Shown in pieces: positions 10,328 through 22,499 of a stretch of DNA of 64,000 nt. The notes below the pieces were generated by a model that was not told the DNA's origin, searched no databases, and saw only the letters and a program-made list of their open reading frames with translations. This DNA comes from Triglochin maritima (lineage: Eukaryota > Streptophyta > Magnoliopsida > Alismatales > Juncaginaceae): the NCBI GenBank assembly GCA_963682175.1, contig OY821774.1, positions 44,220,201 through 44,284,200 on the forward strand, given 5' to 3'. Each line of letters begins with the position of its first letter. Positions within the stretch are counted from its first letter, which is position 1. The translations under genes were made by a program, and so were the position numbers.

Positions 10328-11439
10328 ATAACCAATTTTTACTTAATTAATTACAAACAATAACTAAATTAAACTAACTCAATTAAGGCCACCCGTTAAG
10401 GGCACAATAAGTCCTTATACTACAATATCCAAATTAGATAGGTGGCATGTTGAAGAAAGACTCAAATTGAAGTTAAAGAAAAGAACACATATATAAATTT
10501 AAGCATCCCTGTTTAAATCTTCCTTAATTTGAATTTCATTAGGATGTATTGGTATATGCAAGTTCAAACTGAAAGTGGACAAGAAGCTTAACGTAGTGCA
10601 AAATCAAGCGATTAGGTAAAAAATGGAGTTGACGAAATTTAAATTTAGTTTTAATAGAAAAATGCAACCCACTAAAATACATGATATTTGCACACAAAAA
10701 AGACATGCAATGTCATTTTCGATGGCAAGATCTTATAATGATCTTGACATAGATACACCAAAAGCGATTGCGAGAAATAAAAAGTTTGTAATATTGGCAT
10801 GTAAACAAAAAGTCGAAAGAGTAGAAGCAATTTTGCTTACTATTAGCTTTTGTTCACTTTTAAACTACTTAATTATATTTTTGTTAATGACTGTTTAATA
10901 ATATATAAAAAAAGAAAATTAATTCACGGTCCTAAACTCCTCTCCACTTCAATGATCAAGGCATTGACTTTTCAAGTTTATTTTTAAGTCACGGTCTATT
11001 TATTTTTCTAAAATTGTCATTCTCATTTTTAACTAATTACAATAATGACATTCTCTTCAAGTAGTTAGAGAAATCCACCAATTTAATCTCCACGTTCCTT
11101 TCTCCATTCATCCACAAACAAATTTTAACCCCAAAAAATGTTCAATTGAAGCAAAATTGTGGAGATTCAACGTTTCGAAGAATAGTAATGGTCAGTTTCT
11201 CTCATTTTTAGTTTTTTTCCTCATTTCGTGAATTTCTTTGAACCCATATATGATCTAAATATCTCGAAAACATGACTGAAAATGTAGTTTTTCTTTTGAT
11301 TAGTTAACTTTGGTTTCTTATTATAGCCTAATGAGGCTGAATTTTGTCGTATATTTGATGATTGTAAGACACTAGCAAAGTGCGAACTAACTGACTCAAG
11401 TATTCCAAATAAATAATGCCAGTGCCAAAACAAGTCATG
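10328..11439. other. Intergenic, with an isolated Harbinger-like end
   Basis: At 10385-10403 lies GGCCACCCGTTAAGGGCAC, an end-like stretch of the Harbinger MITE type with no visible partner. About 11136-11380 repeats 5138-5400. A 91-codon open frame at 10623-10898 has no recognised motif and low-complexity composition. Confidence 0.5.
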
Positions 11440-11444
11440 AACAA

Positions 11445-13584
11445 TGTAACATCCCGAAACAGCAGAAATTTAAAAATTTATAATCAACACACAGGAACTC
11501 AATAATCAAAGACGAGACTGTTACTTCTCATAAAGCAAGTAGCGGTACACCAAAATTACATCAGAGTTTGTCAAAGGATACATGATTACAACAAAACGAC
11601 AACAGAAGATAAAACGTAATCATGTCGACCTCAGCGGTCCGAGAAGAGGATCCAACTCCAAAATGCGCGTGCCCGCCGATCACCACCCAACTGGACCTAC
11701 TGCGGTCCTGAAAATATATAACAACAATGCCTGAGTTTCCAGAAGGAAACCACGTATGCCAACTCACCTATATGCATGCATTACACAAATGAACCTATCA
11801 TACTAGTAGCATGTCATGACATCGACAGAATGGAAAACAGTTCCCCCGAAGGGTAAAACAGGACATCAGTCCGACAGTCAACATCGAGTCTCCCGAGGAG
11901 ACCAACTGCAGGCACATGCAGTCTTACAGCACGCGACATCGCACCCCCCACATGCGGCTACACTACTCAAGGGTTCGGCAGGGAGCCTCTGTCACGCCTG
12001 CGGGCCGATAGAATACAGATCTGCAAATCTCAGTGGTCGGAGCCACAGGGACCAACGGGGCCGTCGCCCGGAAGGTATAACAACATCATCTCGATAGGTG
12101 CCCAGTCGAGGAATCAACATAGCCGGAACAGCCTCGGTCCAACAATCATCATCGCCGGCACAACCTCGGCGGCATCACCGGCACAACATCGGTGGTCCAA
12201 CACAAACGTCCGGCACAACATGGGACGGGTCCAGACCGAAGTCTGCCAGGTCATCAGGCTCCACGAGCCTCAAACACCAACCGCGCCGCTATAAAAGCAG
12301 GGCAGCGACCTCCGTAGCCCGTAGGCCGGTAGTCACCTCACCGAACGCCAGTTGCGTGCCCGCACAAACATCAACATTGGGATCTGCGATCCCTCAGGCC
12401 TGCTATACTACAATGAGTCCAATCAATCCATCACATTAGTCACGCTCCATACCCGGAGGTGACGCGTCCTGAACACCCACACTCTTCCCAACGGCGGTCC
12501 CTGGGCAGGCACGCGGAACGCGCCTACCGTCACCTCCCGGCTCACACACAAGGCGAGGACACGAGTTTCCGTGGACAAAGTTGGCATTCAAAAAGGGAAC
12601 CAGGAATTCTGTCCTGGGCCCAAACGGTCGACCGGAAGAGGTGATTCGGTCCACCGGTTCCAGAAAGGAATCGGTCGACCGTACGCCTAACACGGTCTAC
12701 CGCTACGCTCAAAACACAATCCCCAACGGTCTACCGAAGGTCTAAAACCGGTCGACCGAACGAGGTCAAAATCCGGAGTCTGGTCAACAATAAAATCAAT
12801 CTATCGGTCGACCGACTCAGGGGTCCCGGTCGACCGAAAACTAACATGGCATTTCTACATCATTTTAAACTATCGGTCGACCGACTCAGGGGTCCCGGTC
12901 GACCGATAACAAACAGGGTCAACCTATTATTCTACGTCATATAACGGTCGACCGAGATAAAACCAACGTCCGATCATCAAGCATAATAATCCAATAAACT
13001 TAAGTTTCGGTCGACCGAACACAAGAACCCGGTCGACCGAAACACAACAGACAGGCAAAAATACATGCATTCGGTCGACCACCCGAAGGGTCCGGCCGAC
13101 CGTTGGTCGTCTTCAACCTCGCGCCAGCCAAGGTTTTCCATGAAAACAACGCCGGAGAGGTCTCTGACCTCCCCGTCCGACCAACACAACCCTCCCACGA
13201 GGGTTAGGAACCACAAAACCACACTAATGAGTCGACATACCTCAAACGAAGACGACGAAACGCCGGAGCAACGCTCACGCCTCCGTCACCTCCTCACGCG
13301 CGACCTCCTCCCCGCGACGACCTCCTCACGCCGGAGCCTCCGAGCATTCTTCCTCCTCTGATCGCCGGAAAGAAAATGGAGAGAGAGTGAGAGAGTGCAA
13401 GTAAGGGAGAGAGAGAGAGATTTCAAGCTTATAAAACCCTACACCCCATCACCTCACCCTCACTCTACACCCCAACCCATACTTCCCATCACATCCACCA
13501 CTCCTTCCTCCATTCCCATGCAAAACACCCCACTAACCCCCACTTAACCTCCTAATTAAACCCGTAATGGGTTAGGGGCTTACA
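11445..13584. mobile_element. Solo LTR, 2140 bp (retrotransposon, probably Ty3/gypsy)
   Basis: The stretch begins TGTAACATCCCG and ends GGGGCTTACA (TG...CA) and is flanked by the 5-bp duplication AACAA (11440-11444, 13585-13589). No coding domain lies inside, so it is a solo LTR left by recombination. A TATA-like stretch is seen on each strand (plus near 12291, minus near 13430), so orientation is open. The gypsy label is inferred from length and end sequence only. A related, truncated LTR is at 48277-49340; both share CCTGAGTTTCC and GGAAAC at the same place. Confidence 0.85.
12625..13102. repeat. Array of about 15 CGGTNNACCG palindromes in the solo LTR
   Basis: Sites start at 12625, 12647, 12672, 12693, 12727, 12749, 12805, 12827, 12874, 12896, 12945, 13008, 13030, 13072 (last base off) and 13093 (CGGC variant). 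Seven pairs are 21-22 bp apart. The central two bases vary (CG, CC, CT) while CGGT and ACCG stay. Part of the array is a 69-bp local duplication (12805-12836 against 12874-12905). Confidence 0.85.
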
Positions 13585-13589
13585 AACAA

Positions 13590-14189
13590 AGTCTTGCTAA
13601 GTGAATGCATGAACTAAGTTACTTAAATTTAACAACAAAGTGACAAAAATGTAGAAACAACTTGACCTGGAAAGTAACTAAGGGTGTGTTTTGTGCACAT
13701 TACTGTTGGGAGATTTTCCAGCTCCACCAAGTTCCATCCAAACACACAACAACTTTTCCGTTTCTAAAGACAAGATTGATTTTCTGTGAAATTTCGGGTC
13801 AGACCAATCCTCAAATTTACGTAATTACTACTCCTCCAACGACCACAATAATTGGACCGTCATCTTCTCCTCCACCTTTTGCTCGCCGTCCTCCAACACC
13901 CATATTCATCTCCCTCTCCAACGCCTTGGTTCTCACCTTGGATCGACAACTTCTCACCAGCTGTTACTCGTCGTGCTCCAACACCATCGCCGCTCGTCGT
14001 CCTCCAACGCCATCGACAAAAATGAACTGATTCCAACGAGGAGCAAGCAGCCATGGTAGTAGGGGGAGGAAGTGAGGTTAGAGAGAAGAAGAAGGTGATG
14101 GGGTGAGTGGGAAAGAGGTCGGTATGGTGGTTACTATAGGCGAGAAGAGGAGGGGTAGAAACAGAAGAGATGACATGAAAAACTCGACA
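13590..14189. other. Intergenic, no gene supported
   Basis: A CT- and GA-rich stretch with open frames of proline- and serine-rich composition on both strands. None shows a conserved domain. Nothing else recognised. Confidence 0.5.
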
Positions 14190-14192
14190 TAA

Positions 14193-14565
14193 GAGCATCA
14201 TTAACGGCGCCCGGGTAGTTTTCGGGCGCACAGTTTTCTCTCTCACTCACGTCATCTTCTCTCTCCGCCACATCAGCACAAACAAACTCCTCCAAATTTT
14301 CCTTAACAACACTCAGAAACAACTCAATCGCCCTACATTCTCATCCATCCACATCATTCGAGGATCAATTCTGGGTAAAATACAAAAAAATATTATTTTT
14401 AAAATATAAACAAATATAAAACATATTTTCATTTTTTTGAAATAACGATTTCAAATGATTTTTAAAACAATTTTTAACATATATATTATATATATATAAA
14501 TAAAAATAAAAATAAACCAACCAAAGGGCAACGTGCATCGCCTCGAAACTTATCGAGAGAGGCTC
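14193..14565. mobile_element. Harbinger-like MITE, right end uncertain
   Basis: It starts GAGCATCATTAACGG after a TAA (14190-14192), and carries the family motif near 14347-14372 (CATTCGAGGATCAATTCTGG). The right end may be GAGAGGCTC near 14557-14565, but no clear duplication follows. The hAT at 14580 lies just beyond it. Confidence 0.5.
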
Positions 14566-14579
14566 TATATACACTCACA

Positions 14580-16278
14580 TAGGGGTGCACACGGGTCGGG
14601 TTGAACCCGAAACCGACCCGAACCCGACTGGTCGGGTCAGGTTGGGTCGGGTTGGTAGGTGTTTCGGGTTGGGTTGGGTTAGAAATTTCTGAAACCCGAA
14701 TTTTCGGGTCGGGTTCGGGTTGAAAGGGTCGGGTTGACCCAACCCGACCCGAAACCCGCTAAATCCCCTCCACAGACCCGAATACCCGCGAATAACCCGA
14801 ATACCCATTAACCCCTAACCCAAATACCCGCTAAATCCGAATCCTCCTCCACTGAAAACCCCCAAATTCAAATCCCTCCCGACCACAGCACTCCAAATCC
14901 CTCCCGACCGGCGACCACAGCTCGACGCCACGCGGAAATCTTCATTTCGGCTTCTCCCTCACGCTCGATCCCCCGTCGGCGCGTCCCTCTCCTTTTCTTC
15001 TTCCTCCTCTCCCTCACGCTCTCTCGATCGTCGCCGGGTTGAAGGTCACCGTGAGACGCCGCCGTTAGTCGTCGATCCCGCTTCACCAACACGACGTCCT
15101 CTTCAAACTCGGTGCAGGTAATTTCAAACTTCCATTTAGGGTTAGGGTTTCAGTTAGGGTTACTGTTAGGGTTAGGGTTACTGTTAGGGTTACTGCTAGG
15201 GTTGTTGTTAGGGTTTTGATGCTGAAATTCTGGAATTTTGTTGTTGTGTTACGGTTTGTGGAATTTCTGGAATTTCTGGAGTTAGGGTTATGGTTTTCGT
15301 TGTTGTGTTATTTATGTTGCTGTTTCGTTGTTGTGTTACGGTTAGGGTTTTCATTTCTTTATGATGTTGTTATGGTTTGTAATTGAATCTTGATGCTTTT
15401 ATTTAGTCCTTTGATGTTGTTGTTTTGATGGAACCCCCAGTTTGATGCTTCTGTTATGTACAATGATGTTGTTTTGATGCTTTTATTTAGTCATTTTGAT
15501 GCTGTTCAAATTTTGATGTTGTTATGTGCTGAGATCATGTCATCTTATTTTTGGTAGATGTCATCTGATCAACAAAAAGATCATGTAGAGGGGCTTGACA
15601 TTATTGATGAAGTGGTCGAACCAAGTAGTACTAGATCAGAACTGAAAAGTAGTAAGAAACGTAAATCCGAAGTGTGGAGTCACTTCAAGAGGGTCAAAGG
15701 AAAAGGAGGGGTTGAACGAGCTGTCTGTAACTATTGTCATAACACTGATTATTCTTGTAATACTGCTCATTACGAATATTGGATGTTATGTCGGAATTAG
15801 GATTGTTTCATGGCATTGTGTTTTAAGTTAATTGTTAGATTTTGAAGTTATTTTGAACTTATTGCTTCTTGGCTTGACACCTTGAAGGCTTGAACTATTG
15901 TCTATTGCTTGCTGATTTTGAAGTTGTATTCATTTAAGGTGTGTTTGAAGTTATGTAGTTGTTTCACTTGGTTGTTTGTTTTTAATTTAGGATTGAATTC
16001 AATTTATATAAGTTAGGATTGAATGGTTGTGGTTTTTGGAATATCCATATTATTTTTATTGCTTACATTTCAGGAATTATTTAGCACTTGGTGTGCAAAT
16101 ACTTCATGTCAAATTTTCGGGTTCAACCCGACCCAACCCAACCCGACCCGAAAATTTCGGGTCGGGTTGGGTTCAACCCGAACCGGTTCGGGTTCGGGTT
16201 CGGGTTGGGTTTTCCCCTAACCCGAAATTTTCGGGTTGGGTCGGGTTTCACCTCCAACCCGACCCGTGTGCACCCCTA
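14580..16278 (+). mobile_element. hAT transposon remnant, 1699 bp
   Basis: Inverted ends TAGGGGTGCACACGGGTCGG on both sides and a perfect 8-bp target duplication CACTCACA (14572-14579, 16279-16286). Subterminal repeats are of the CGGGTTGGGTCGGG type. The inside keeps a promoter-like region, a leader intron (about 15117-15557) with several GGGTTA units, and only the start of a transposase, so it is not autonomous. Confidence 0.94.
15558..15800 (+). pseudogene. Truncated hAT transposase start (BED finger fragment)
   Basis: The frame opens directly after a splice acceptor (TTTGGTAG) and encodes an acidic N-terminus, a basic patch (KSSKKRKSE) and the first half of a BED zinc finger (VWSHFKR, then CNYC). 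The second zinc-binding pair, the His residues and the whole catalytic region are missing; the frame stops after 80 codons. The remaining 480 bp to the element end hold no further transposase. Confidence 0.75.
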
Positions 16279-16286
16279 CACTCACA

Positions 16287-16715
16287 CAACATCCATGCAT
16301 TTTGCTGTGAAGTCACTACATGCGCGTATAAGGTAGAAAGAATTATAGGTGAGATGGTGTGGGCTGCTTAATAATCTTACCACACAAAAAACCACTATCA
16401 AAACTAAACCATCTACAAGCCTATATAAAATCATAATCAATTTAGTTGAAAACTCAAGACACCACACAAAAACCGCAATCAAAACAAAACCAACCAGCCA
16501 AACAGCCCAAACCACCTAACTTCTTTAAAGCAACATCAAGATCAAACCAAAAACTTAAATAAATAATACTAAAACATGATGGTGGGTGGAGCCGTGGAGG
16601 AGGGTCGGTTCAGGGATTGGGGGTGGATTTCGGGAAAGTGAGGTGAGAGGTTTTTGGATACAGAGCGGTTTAGATGTGGGAAGGTGTAAAACTGGAAGGA
16701 AGGGGTATAAGTTGC
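16287..16715. other. Intergenic, no gene supported
   Basis: No feature recognised. Short open frames on both strands lack domains. Confidence 0.5.
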
Positions 16716-16718
16716 TAA

Positions 16719-17240
16719 GGCCATCACTAACCATGATCTGGACGACCTGGTCATCAGCACTCTCTCTTCAAAATCAACTTTCTCTCTCTTCCACATCAGT
16801 TTTCTCTTTCCTCAACCCACATTCTTCTCTTTCCTACACTATTCACCTCTTAACCACAACCCAACATAACCCACAACAACCTATCTCTCTCCTCCACATC
16901 ATTTCGGGGTCTATCTTGGTAAAATTTTTAAAAAAATTAAAAAAATTTCTAAAAAATCTAAACAATTATAAAACGTATTTTCAAAAAAAAAATTTTAAAA
17001 AACTAAAACAAAAAATTCAAAAAATCAAAACAAAAAAAAATAAAAAACAAAAAACAAAATTTAATATTATTTTATTCGACGACCCGGAAATTCCGGGTCG
17101 TCGACCCGGGCGTTTCAACGCCCGGGGCAGTGACCTGGACATCTTTGCCCTTTTGTTTTTCCCCGTTAAGAGGGTGTCAAAGATGACCGATCACATATGA
17201 CCGGTCGTGAGGTCTGTTTTGCACCCGTTAAGGGATGCCC
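16719..17240. mobile_element. Harbinger-like MITE, 522 bp
   Basis: Left end GGCCATCACTAACC and (complement of right end) GGGCATCCCTTAACGGG, flanked by TAA (16716-16718, 17241-17243). The family motif appears as CATTTCGGGGTCTATCTTGG (16896-16915). The GC-rich right part holds small palindromes around CCCGGGCG (17090-17120). Confidence 0.75.
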
Positions 17241-17243
17241 TAA

Positions 17244-18067
17244 ATGTTGAGACAATCTAAGACCTACAAATAAAGTTATAAAGTCAATGCTTGATCATTG
17301 ACATGGAGGGGTAGTTTAGGAACTTGAATTAATTTCCTCTAAATATTATTAAAAGTCAATAAATTATTTTTTGATTTGTTGTAATGTGAACAACGTTGTT
17401 CTACATAAAGGTAATATTCATATCTTGTTGTCGGTTACTTCTATTGGATATTGTTAAATTGCTTTCCACCATTTTCAAAGTCTTTTACTTTTATTGATTT
17501 TTTATTAAAATGTAATGTTTTAGAAAAATGCAGGAAACAATTAGCAGTAGTTAATAACTGTTACTAAAACGTCATCCGATAAAGGAAATCAATTTTCGTA
17601 ATAATATTAAAGAAGACTAAACAAAATATGGAAAAATGTGTCCAAAGGGGCCGCCTGTTAACACCAGGTGCCTATATTTTTGTCGGTCTAATTTTGGGCT
17701 CGATATTGCAATAATTTTTTCTTCCAAAACAGGGTCTTTCACACTCATCTTATGATCTTTCGTATTATGGTGAATTGCTTGGGTGTCACCATTGTTAAGG
17801 AATACATGGTATATCGGAACACTCATTTTTTGTTTGTTTTTGTATTTTTTTACTCTAATTTGTTTAATATTAAATTACTGATCTTAGAAATTATTCAAAA
17901 AATTACCAATTTTTTTAATTACATGTAATTATAATTAATATATTTATATTATATTATTTAATTATTAAATAGCAAACTGCATATACATCCACATCAAATT
18001 CGCATCACGCATATGTCGGATGCAGTGCCTCACCGCATCGAATCTACATCCCGCATTTCTGAATCTT
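17244..18067. other. Intergenic, strongly AT-rich
   Basis: Nothing recognised. Confidence 0.5.
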
Positions 18068-18450
18068 GAGTGTCACTAACAATCAACGAATTGACTTTAT
18101 GTCATTTGAAAATAACTATTTGACCTAATACCATAAAAAAACCAAAAACATTTTGCTAATGTCGTTACTTTTTTCTCAATGTCATTCTGTTAGCAAGCAT
18201 CAGTTAATCATTAGCTTTAATGTTAACCTCTGTTAGTTATATTAATATTTAATGTAAATTTTGTAGAAATACGGAACACCTGAATAAACAAAGAATTCTT
18301 AAATTTATTATATGTGTAGTAAATTTTGCAAAAAAAAATCAATCAAATAATTTATCTAAACTCTCTCTCTCTCATCTTTCCTTTCCCCCTCTCATTTTTT
18401 TTGTCTCATTAATGACTTGGTTACTAAACTAATGAAATCTTGAAAAAACA
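18068..18450. repeat. Left outer inverted arm around the MULE
   Basis: It matches, as a reverse complement and with some divergence, about 22500-22835. Shared pieces include TTAGTTATATTAATATTTAATG (18234-18255 against its complement near 22655-22678, one base short in places), the GTTAAC step and a CT-rich block. It lies outside the inner terminal repeats of the MULE. Confidence 0.7.
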
Positions 18451-18855
18451 AAATACTTACTTAATTAAGTAATTTTGATAAAATACAATGTAATTTTTTT
18501 CGAAAAAATATTTATTTTTATTTATCTTATTTTAAATTCATAATTTTTATTATATTTAGTAAAAGAATTTGATAATAAAAAAATGAAACAATATTTTCCA
18601 TACAGTCAATATTTTCATAAATTATTTTAAAACATATTTTCTTAAAGGGAAAATTTCAAAATAATCAAAAAAATGAAAAATATGCACCGCAGAAACTTAT
18701 TTGGCAAAATATGCACATTAAAAACGACACCTTAGGTGCCGTTTTAACTCATTGGTGTCGTTTTCCACCGAGGGAAAAACGACATCCGAGATGCCGTTTT
18801 TACCTATGATTAAAATGGGTTGGCTAGACACCATCTTCTTTCTCCTACACCTAAA

Positions 18856-18856
<1 letters not shown>

Positions 18857-18896
<40 letters not shown>
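18857..18896 (+). repeat. C40 homopolymer
   Basis: A run of 40 C just inside the left terminal repeat of the MULE. Length may be an assembly or sequencing approximation. Confidence 0.8.
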
Positions 18897-18898
<2 letters not shown>

Positions 18899-19178
18899 CT
18901 ACCCATTACTCCTTCTCTTCGGCGACCAATACTGTTGAGGTTTGGTTTTTATTTTGTTTTTTAGATTTTTTGATTTTGACATGAAATACGATGCATGTAT
19001 AGTTAATGTATTGTTGTTATGATCATGTATGAAATGTAGACTTTCTACACTCGAAGTAATGAGTTCCGGTACCGGATTGGTTATGAGTTTTTTCGATGAA
19101 ATTGTTACATTCATAGATGAGGCACCAAAATATGAAGGATGTTACAGATGGATGCTTAATGTTAATACTGAAATGTGA

Positions 19179-20315
19179 TACGATGATCTCTGTGAAATAG
19201 TTTGTCGAGTTTGTGGTTTCGAGAAGGAGAGTTTGATCTGAAGTTAATCTGCAAATGGCCACCGTATGAACAATATACATATGCTGAAGTTTTTGATGAT
19301 CAGAGCACGGCTACGATGCTATCTTTATTTAACTTCATGAATACGGTTGTATTGTTTATTCAGAAACAACTCAAGCATTATACTACTGTCCACCAAAGTC
19401 AGTTGAATGATGATTATCAAGAAATGACACAAACATATAGCCAATATGAAGCAGGTACGTTGTCAGCAGTTACTCAGTTGTATTTTGAACCATATGAGCA
19501 CACACCAATGAATATTAGTAATTATGAAGCAGACGTAGTTCAATCACATTCTCAAGGAAGACAAGATGATTATGCAGAGAGTGATGAGGCAGATGATGAT
19601 GAGGCAGACAGTCAGATGGATGGTGATGAGATAAAAATTGTTGTTGTAGATTCAACCCCACTTCCGGAGCTGCAGAACATGTTTCATCATATGGCAGACG
19701 CAGTGAATCGAGAACTTGATAGCAACATACATGAAGTCATCGTTAGTAATAAATTGCCACCATTGCCAGTACTACCAGATTTGAGGCACTTGCTAGACAT
19801 AAAGCCTGACGAGAACTGGATTGAAGATTCAATCATTGGAAACGTCGATGAGCGTATTGCTGCGTACACTGAATACGATAACTTAGAAGATGGACGAAGT
19901 TATTGGTTGCATAGAACATTCTCAACAAAAAAAGATTTGTTGTATGAGTTGAAGGAATAACATTTGAGAAAAAAATGTCTAATTCAAAGTGTTAACGTCT
20001 GGGCCAAAAAGATTTACAGCTGGCTGTTTGAAAAATAAGTGTAAATGGAGGATACATGCCTCTTACAGTCAGAGCAAAGAATGTTTTCAAGTTAAGAAGT
20101 ACAAGTCTGAACACACCTGTAGTAACGAGAGACTTTTGCATGACCACGTGCAATGTGATGCCGATTTAATTTCTAACATGATTCGTGTCACCATTCCAAC
20201 AAACATAACCATCACTCCTGCGGAAATTCAAGATGGTGAATATCTTCATGTAAGCTGTGTAAGCCATGAAGCTGCCATAAAAACATTGATTAGAAAGTGC
20301 AAATTAAAAACTTAA
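19179..20315 (+). pseudogene. MULE transposase (MURA) N-terminal remnant
   Basis: Frame pieces follow each other with shifts. First YDDLCEIVCRVCGFEKE (19179-19229), then after a frameshift EFDLKLICKWPP at the start of a 252-codon stretch (19202-19960) with an acidic middle and the STKKDLLYELKE motif, then a stop and a shift into 19989-20315. The last piece holds the MuDR DNA-binding domain with CKWRIHAS, FQVKKYKSEHTC. The DDE catalytic domain and the zinc knuckle that normally follow are missing. At least two shifts and one stop show decay. Convergent with the plant mobile domain relic. Confidence 0.82.
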
Positions 20316-20339
20316 CCAAAATTATAAGATTTTCATTTC

Positions 20340-21771
20340 TTACCAAGTATCGATCTCTAGCAGCTGGAGGCCTATAATTCGGTAATTCTGTGTTTTGAAC
20401 TCTTCTTGTCAGCCATCGAACCGTAATATGCCAATAACACTCCATGTAAATACGTCTACAAGCATCTAAATCTTCTGATAGTGAAGGAGCCTCGATCTGC
20501 ACAAACTCTCATCGACGTGACCATGCTTGAATGTATAATTGTTGCTCTTGCAACCAGTTTACTCTGGGCTTCCCCTAATCCTTCTTCATCTTGAAAATCT
20601 CCATTAGTTCTGGAATATGTTTCCGCAATCCAGACTAACGCTTCAACCTGTCTGGAACGTGCATGGCGGCAACTCCGAACAAACAATCCATGTTCTGCTC
20701 ATCCAGACTTCATGTTCTTGGCGGCAATCAACAGGTAACGCCATCAGATCTTCTCCTTCTATGGGTTCCAACAAACTTGACTTTCTTCTTGAACGTCCAA
20801 CTCATTTCTGTAAAATTCAATCTGAGTCGTCTTCACGTTGTTCGCCTACGACCTAGGAGTCCGCAAACGTGAACCTACAGGACACAATGTAAGTTGCACA
20901 CCTCTAAATGGCCGTCCGACATGAAGATGTTCCCAACACTATATCTGTAACAATGTAAGGAAACCAACTAATTATTTCCCTTTTTCAGACATGTGTTATC
21001 CAAATATTGATACAGAACAGCTAAGGATGCAGCTCCCAAACTGGAGTTTCCACATTCAAATATGTTCTCCAACAATTGTAAATATTTAAGGTAGACTTTG
21101 TTTCCACTCTTATCGCCTATTATCTCAGATCCTAACTGAAACAAAATCTAGATTCTCGTGTGCTGCATAACCTGCTCATTTGTTGCATCTGGCTCGACAA
21201 CATGATAATTTTGCTGCAACCACTACAATGACATCTATCCACCTTCCACTGCAGTTGTCGCTTCTTCTTCAGCACCCAACAGATTCATGCAAACCTGAGT
21301 TGAATCATGATCTAAGGTTGCACACACCGCCAAATCATCAACATGAAGACCACTAAGCATAACTACATCTTGTAGCGTGATGGTCATCTCCCCGTGTCTA
21401 AAATGGAAGGTGTGTGTCTCAGGCCTCCACCTCTCCACAACAACACATATCAGATTCCAATCCAGTTGCGGTCGTTGCAATCGAGACATTGTGCCAAATC
21501 TCACAATCACTAACAAATCTCACATCCTTTCATCTTGCACATTCCACGTGTTGAACTGAATGACGTGCTCGACGCATTTAATATCCGTCAAAGACTTCTG
21601 AAACAGAAAATTAATTATTTTACGTCTAATATAAACCAATACCGATACACAAAATTTTGAAATTAAAAATCAAAACACTTACATTTCGAGAATCGAAGAT
21701 GATCTATGATCTTTCTGTAGTACTAACACTGAAGGGTCAACATGACCGTGACAATCTTGTGAAGTCGACAT
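20340..21771 (-). pseudogene. Plant mobile domain (MAIN-like / PMD) gene remnant
   Basis: A start exon (from the ATG at 21771) encodes HVDPSVLVLQKDHRSS, ending at a GTAAGT donor near 21685. After an intron (acceptor TTTCAG near 21601) comes the core: [19 protein letters not shown] followed by [10 protein letters not shown] (near 21400), then GDKSGNKVYLKYL, SSLGAASLAVLYQYL, CWEHLHVGRPF and FYRNELDVQEESQVCWNP. These are the successive blocks of the plant mobile domain, as in MAIN/MAIL proteins and in many transposon-borne copies. In-frame stops occur (for example after VQDERM and after QVCWNP), so the copy is dead. Its role in transposition is not known to me. Confidence 0.85.
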
Positions 21772-22499
21772 TTTGGAAACCGTGAAACATAATTAACAAA
21801 AAAAAGAGTTACGTACAATTCAGTTTAAATAATACAATCCAAACAAATTTCATACATTATTCACAATCAACCTAATTTCAACAACTACAACATTGACCAT
21901 TAACTTAAATTGGTTTAACACAAATCCACACAATGTGAAACTCATCCAGACAATGTAAACTCATTAAATTGGGACTTCAGAGATTAATTGATCCATTAAT
22001 CAACCCATCAAATCTGCACAAGATTAATTAATCATAACAATATAACATCATCTACACAAGATTAATTAAACAAAACAAGATAAACCCATCAACCAAATAT
22101 CAATCAATCCAATCCAAATTATACAAATTCAAACCAAACAAATCCACACAAATCCTAACCAAACCAAATCAATCAAATGCACATAAATACAAATTAATAA
22201 AGCAAAATCTTAACAAAAATAGGTCTAAAAATACCTGAAATCGCTGGAGAGATGGGGAGAATTTTTTTTGGGAAGAATTGGAGAAAGGGCACCACAAAAC
22301 GACACGTGAGATGCCGTTTTCAATTGATGAAAACGACACTGAAGGTGTTGTTTTTAATGTGCGTATTTTGTCAAATAAGTTTTTGCGATGCATATTTTTT
22401 AGATTTTTGATTATTTTCAAAATTTCCATTTTTAAAAAATATATTTAAAGTATTAGATATTTGAAATTCAAACATTATCATATTTGAATAGTTTATTAA

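Larger units (their letters stand above)
18647..22427. mobile_element. Mutator-like element with transposase and plant mobile domain relics
   Basis: Terminal inverted repeats of about 150 bp (about 18647-18805 and 22290-22427) share TATGCACATTAAAAACGACA with one or two changes, and then GATGCCGTTTT. Possible 9-bp target duplication, imperfect (TTTCTTAAA against ATTTTTAAA). On the plus strand it holds the front part of a MURA-type transposase, on the minus strand a plant mobile domain gene, tail to tail. Both are broken. The family name follows from the transposase motifs. Confidence 0.82.

Noticed and set aside
10623..10898. 91-codon open frame as a small gene
   Set aside because: No motif, no conserved start context and AT-driven composition; chance frame.
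13662..14246. Overlapping open frames on both strands
   Set aside because: Proline/serine low complexity from CT-rich DNA; no domain.
15133..15200. GGGTTA-rich stretch like a plant telomere repeat
   Set aside because: Only a few irregular units inside the leader intron of a hAT relic; not a telomere or long interstitial array.
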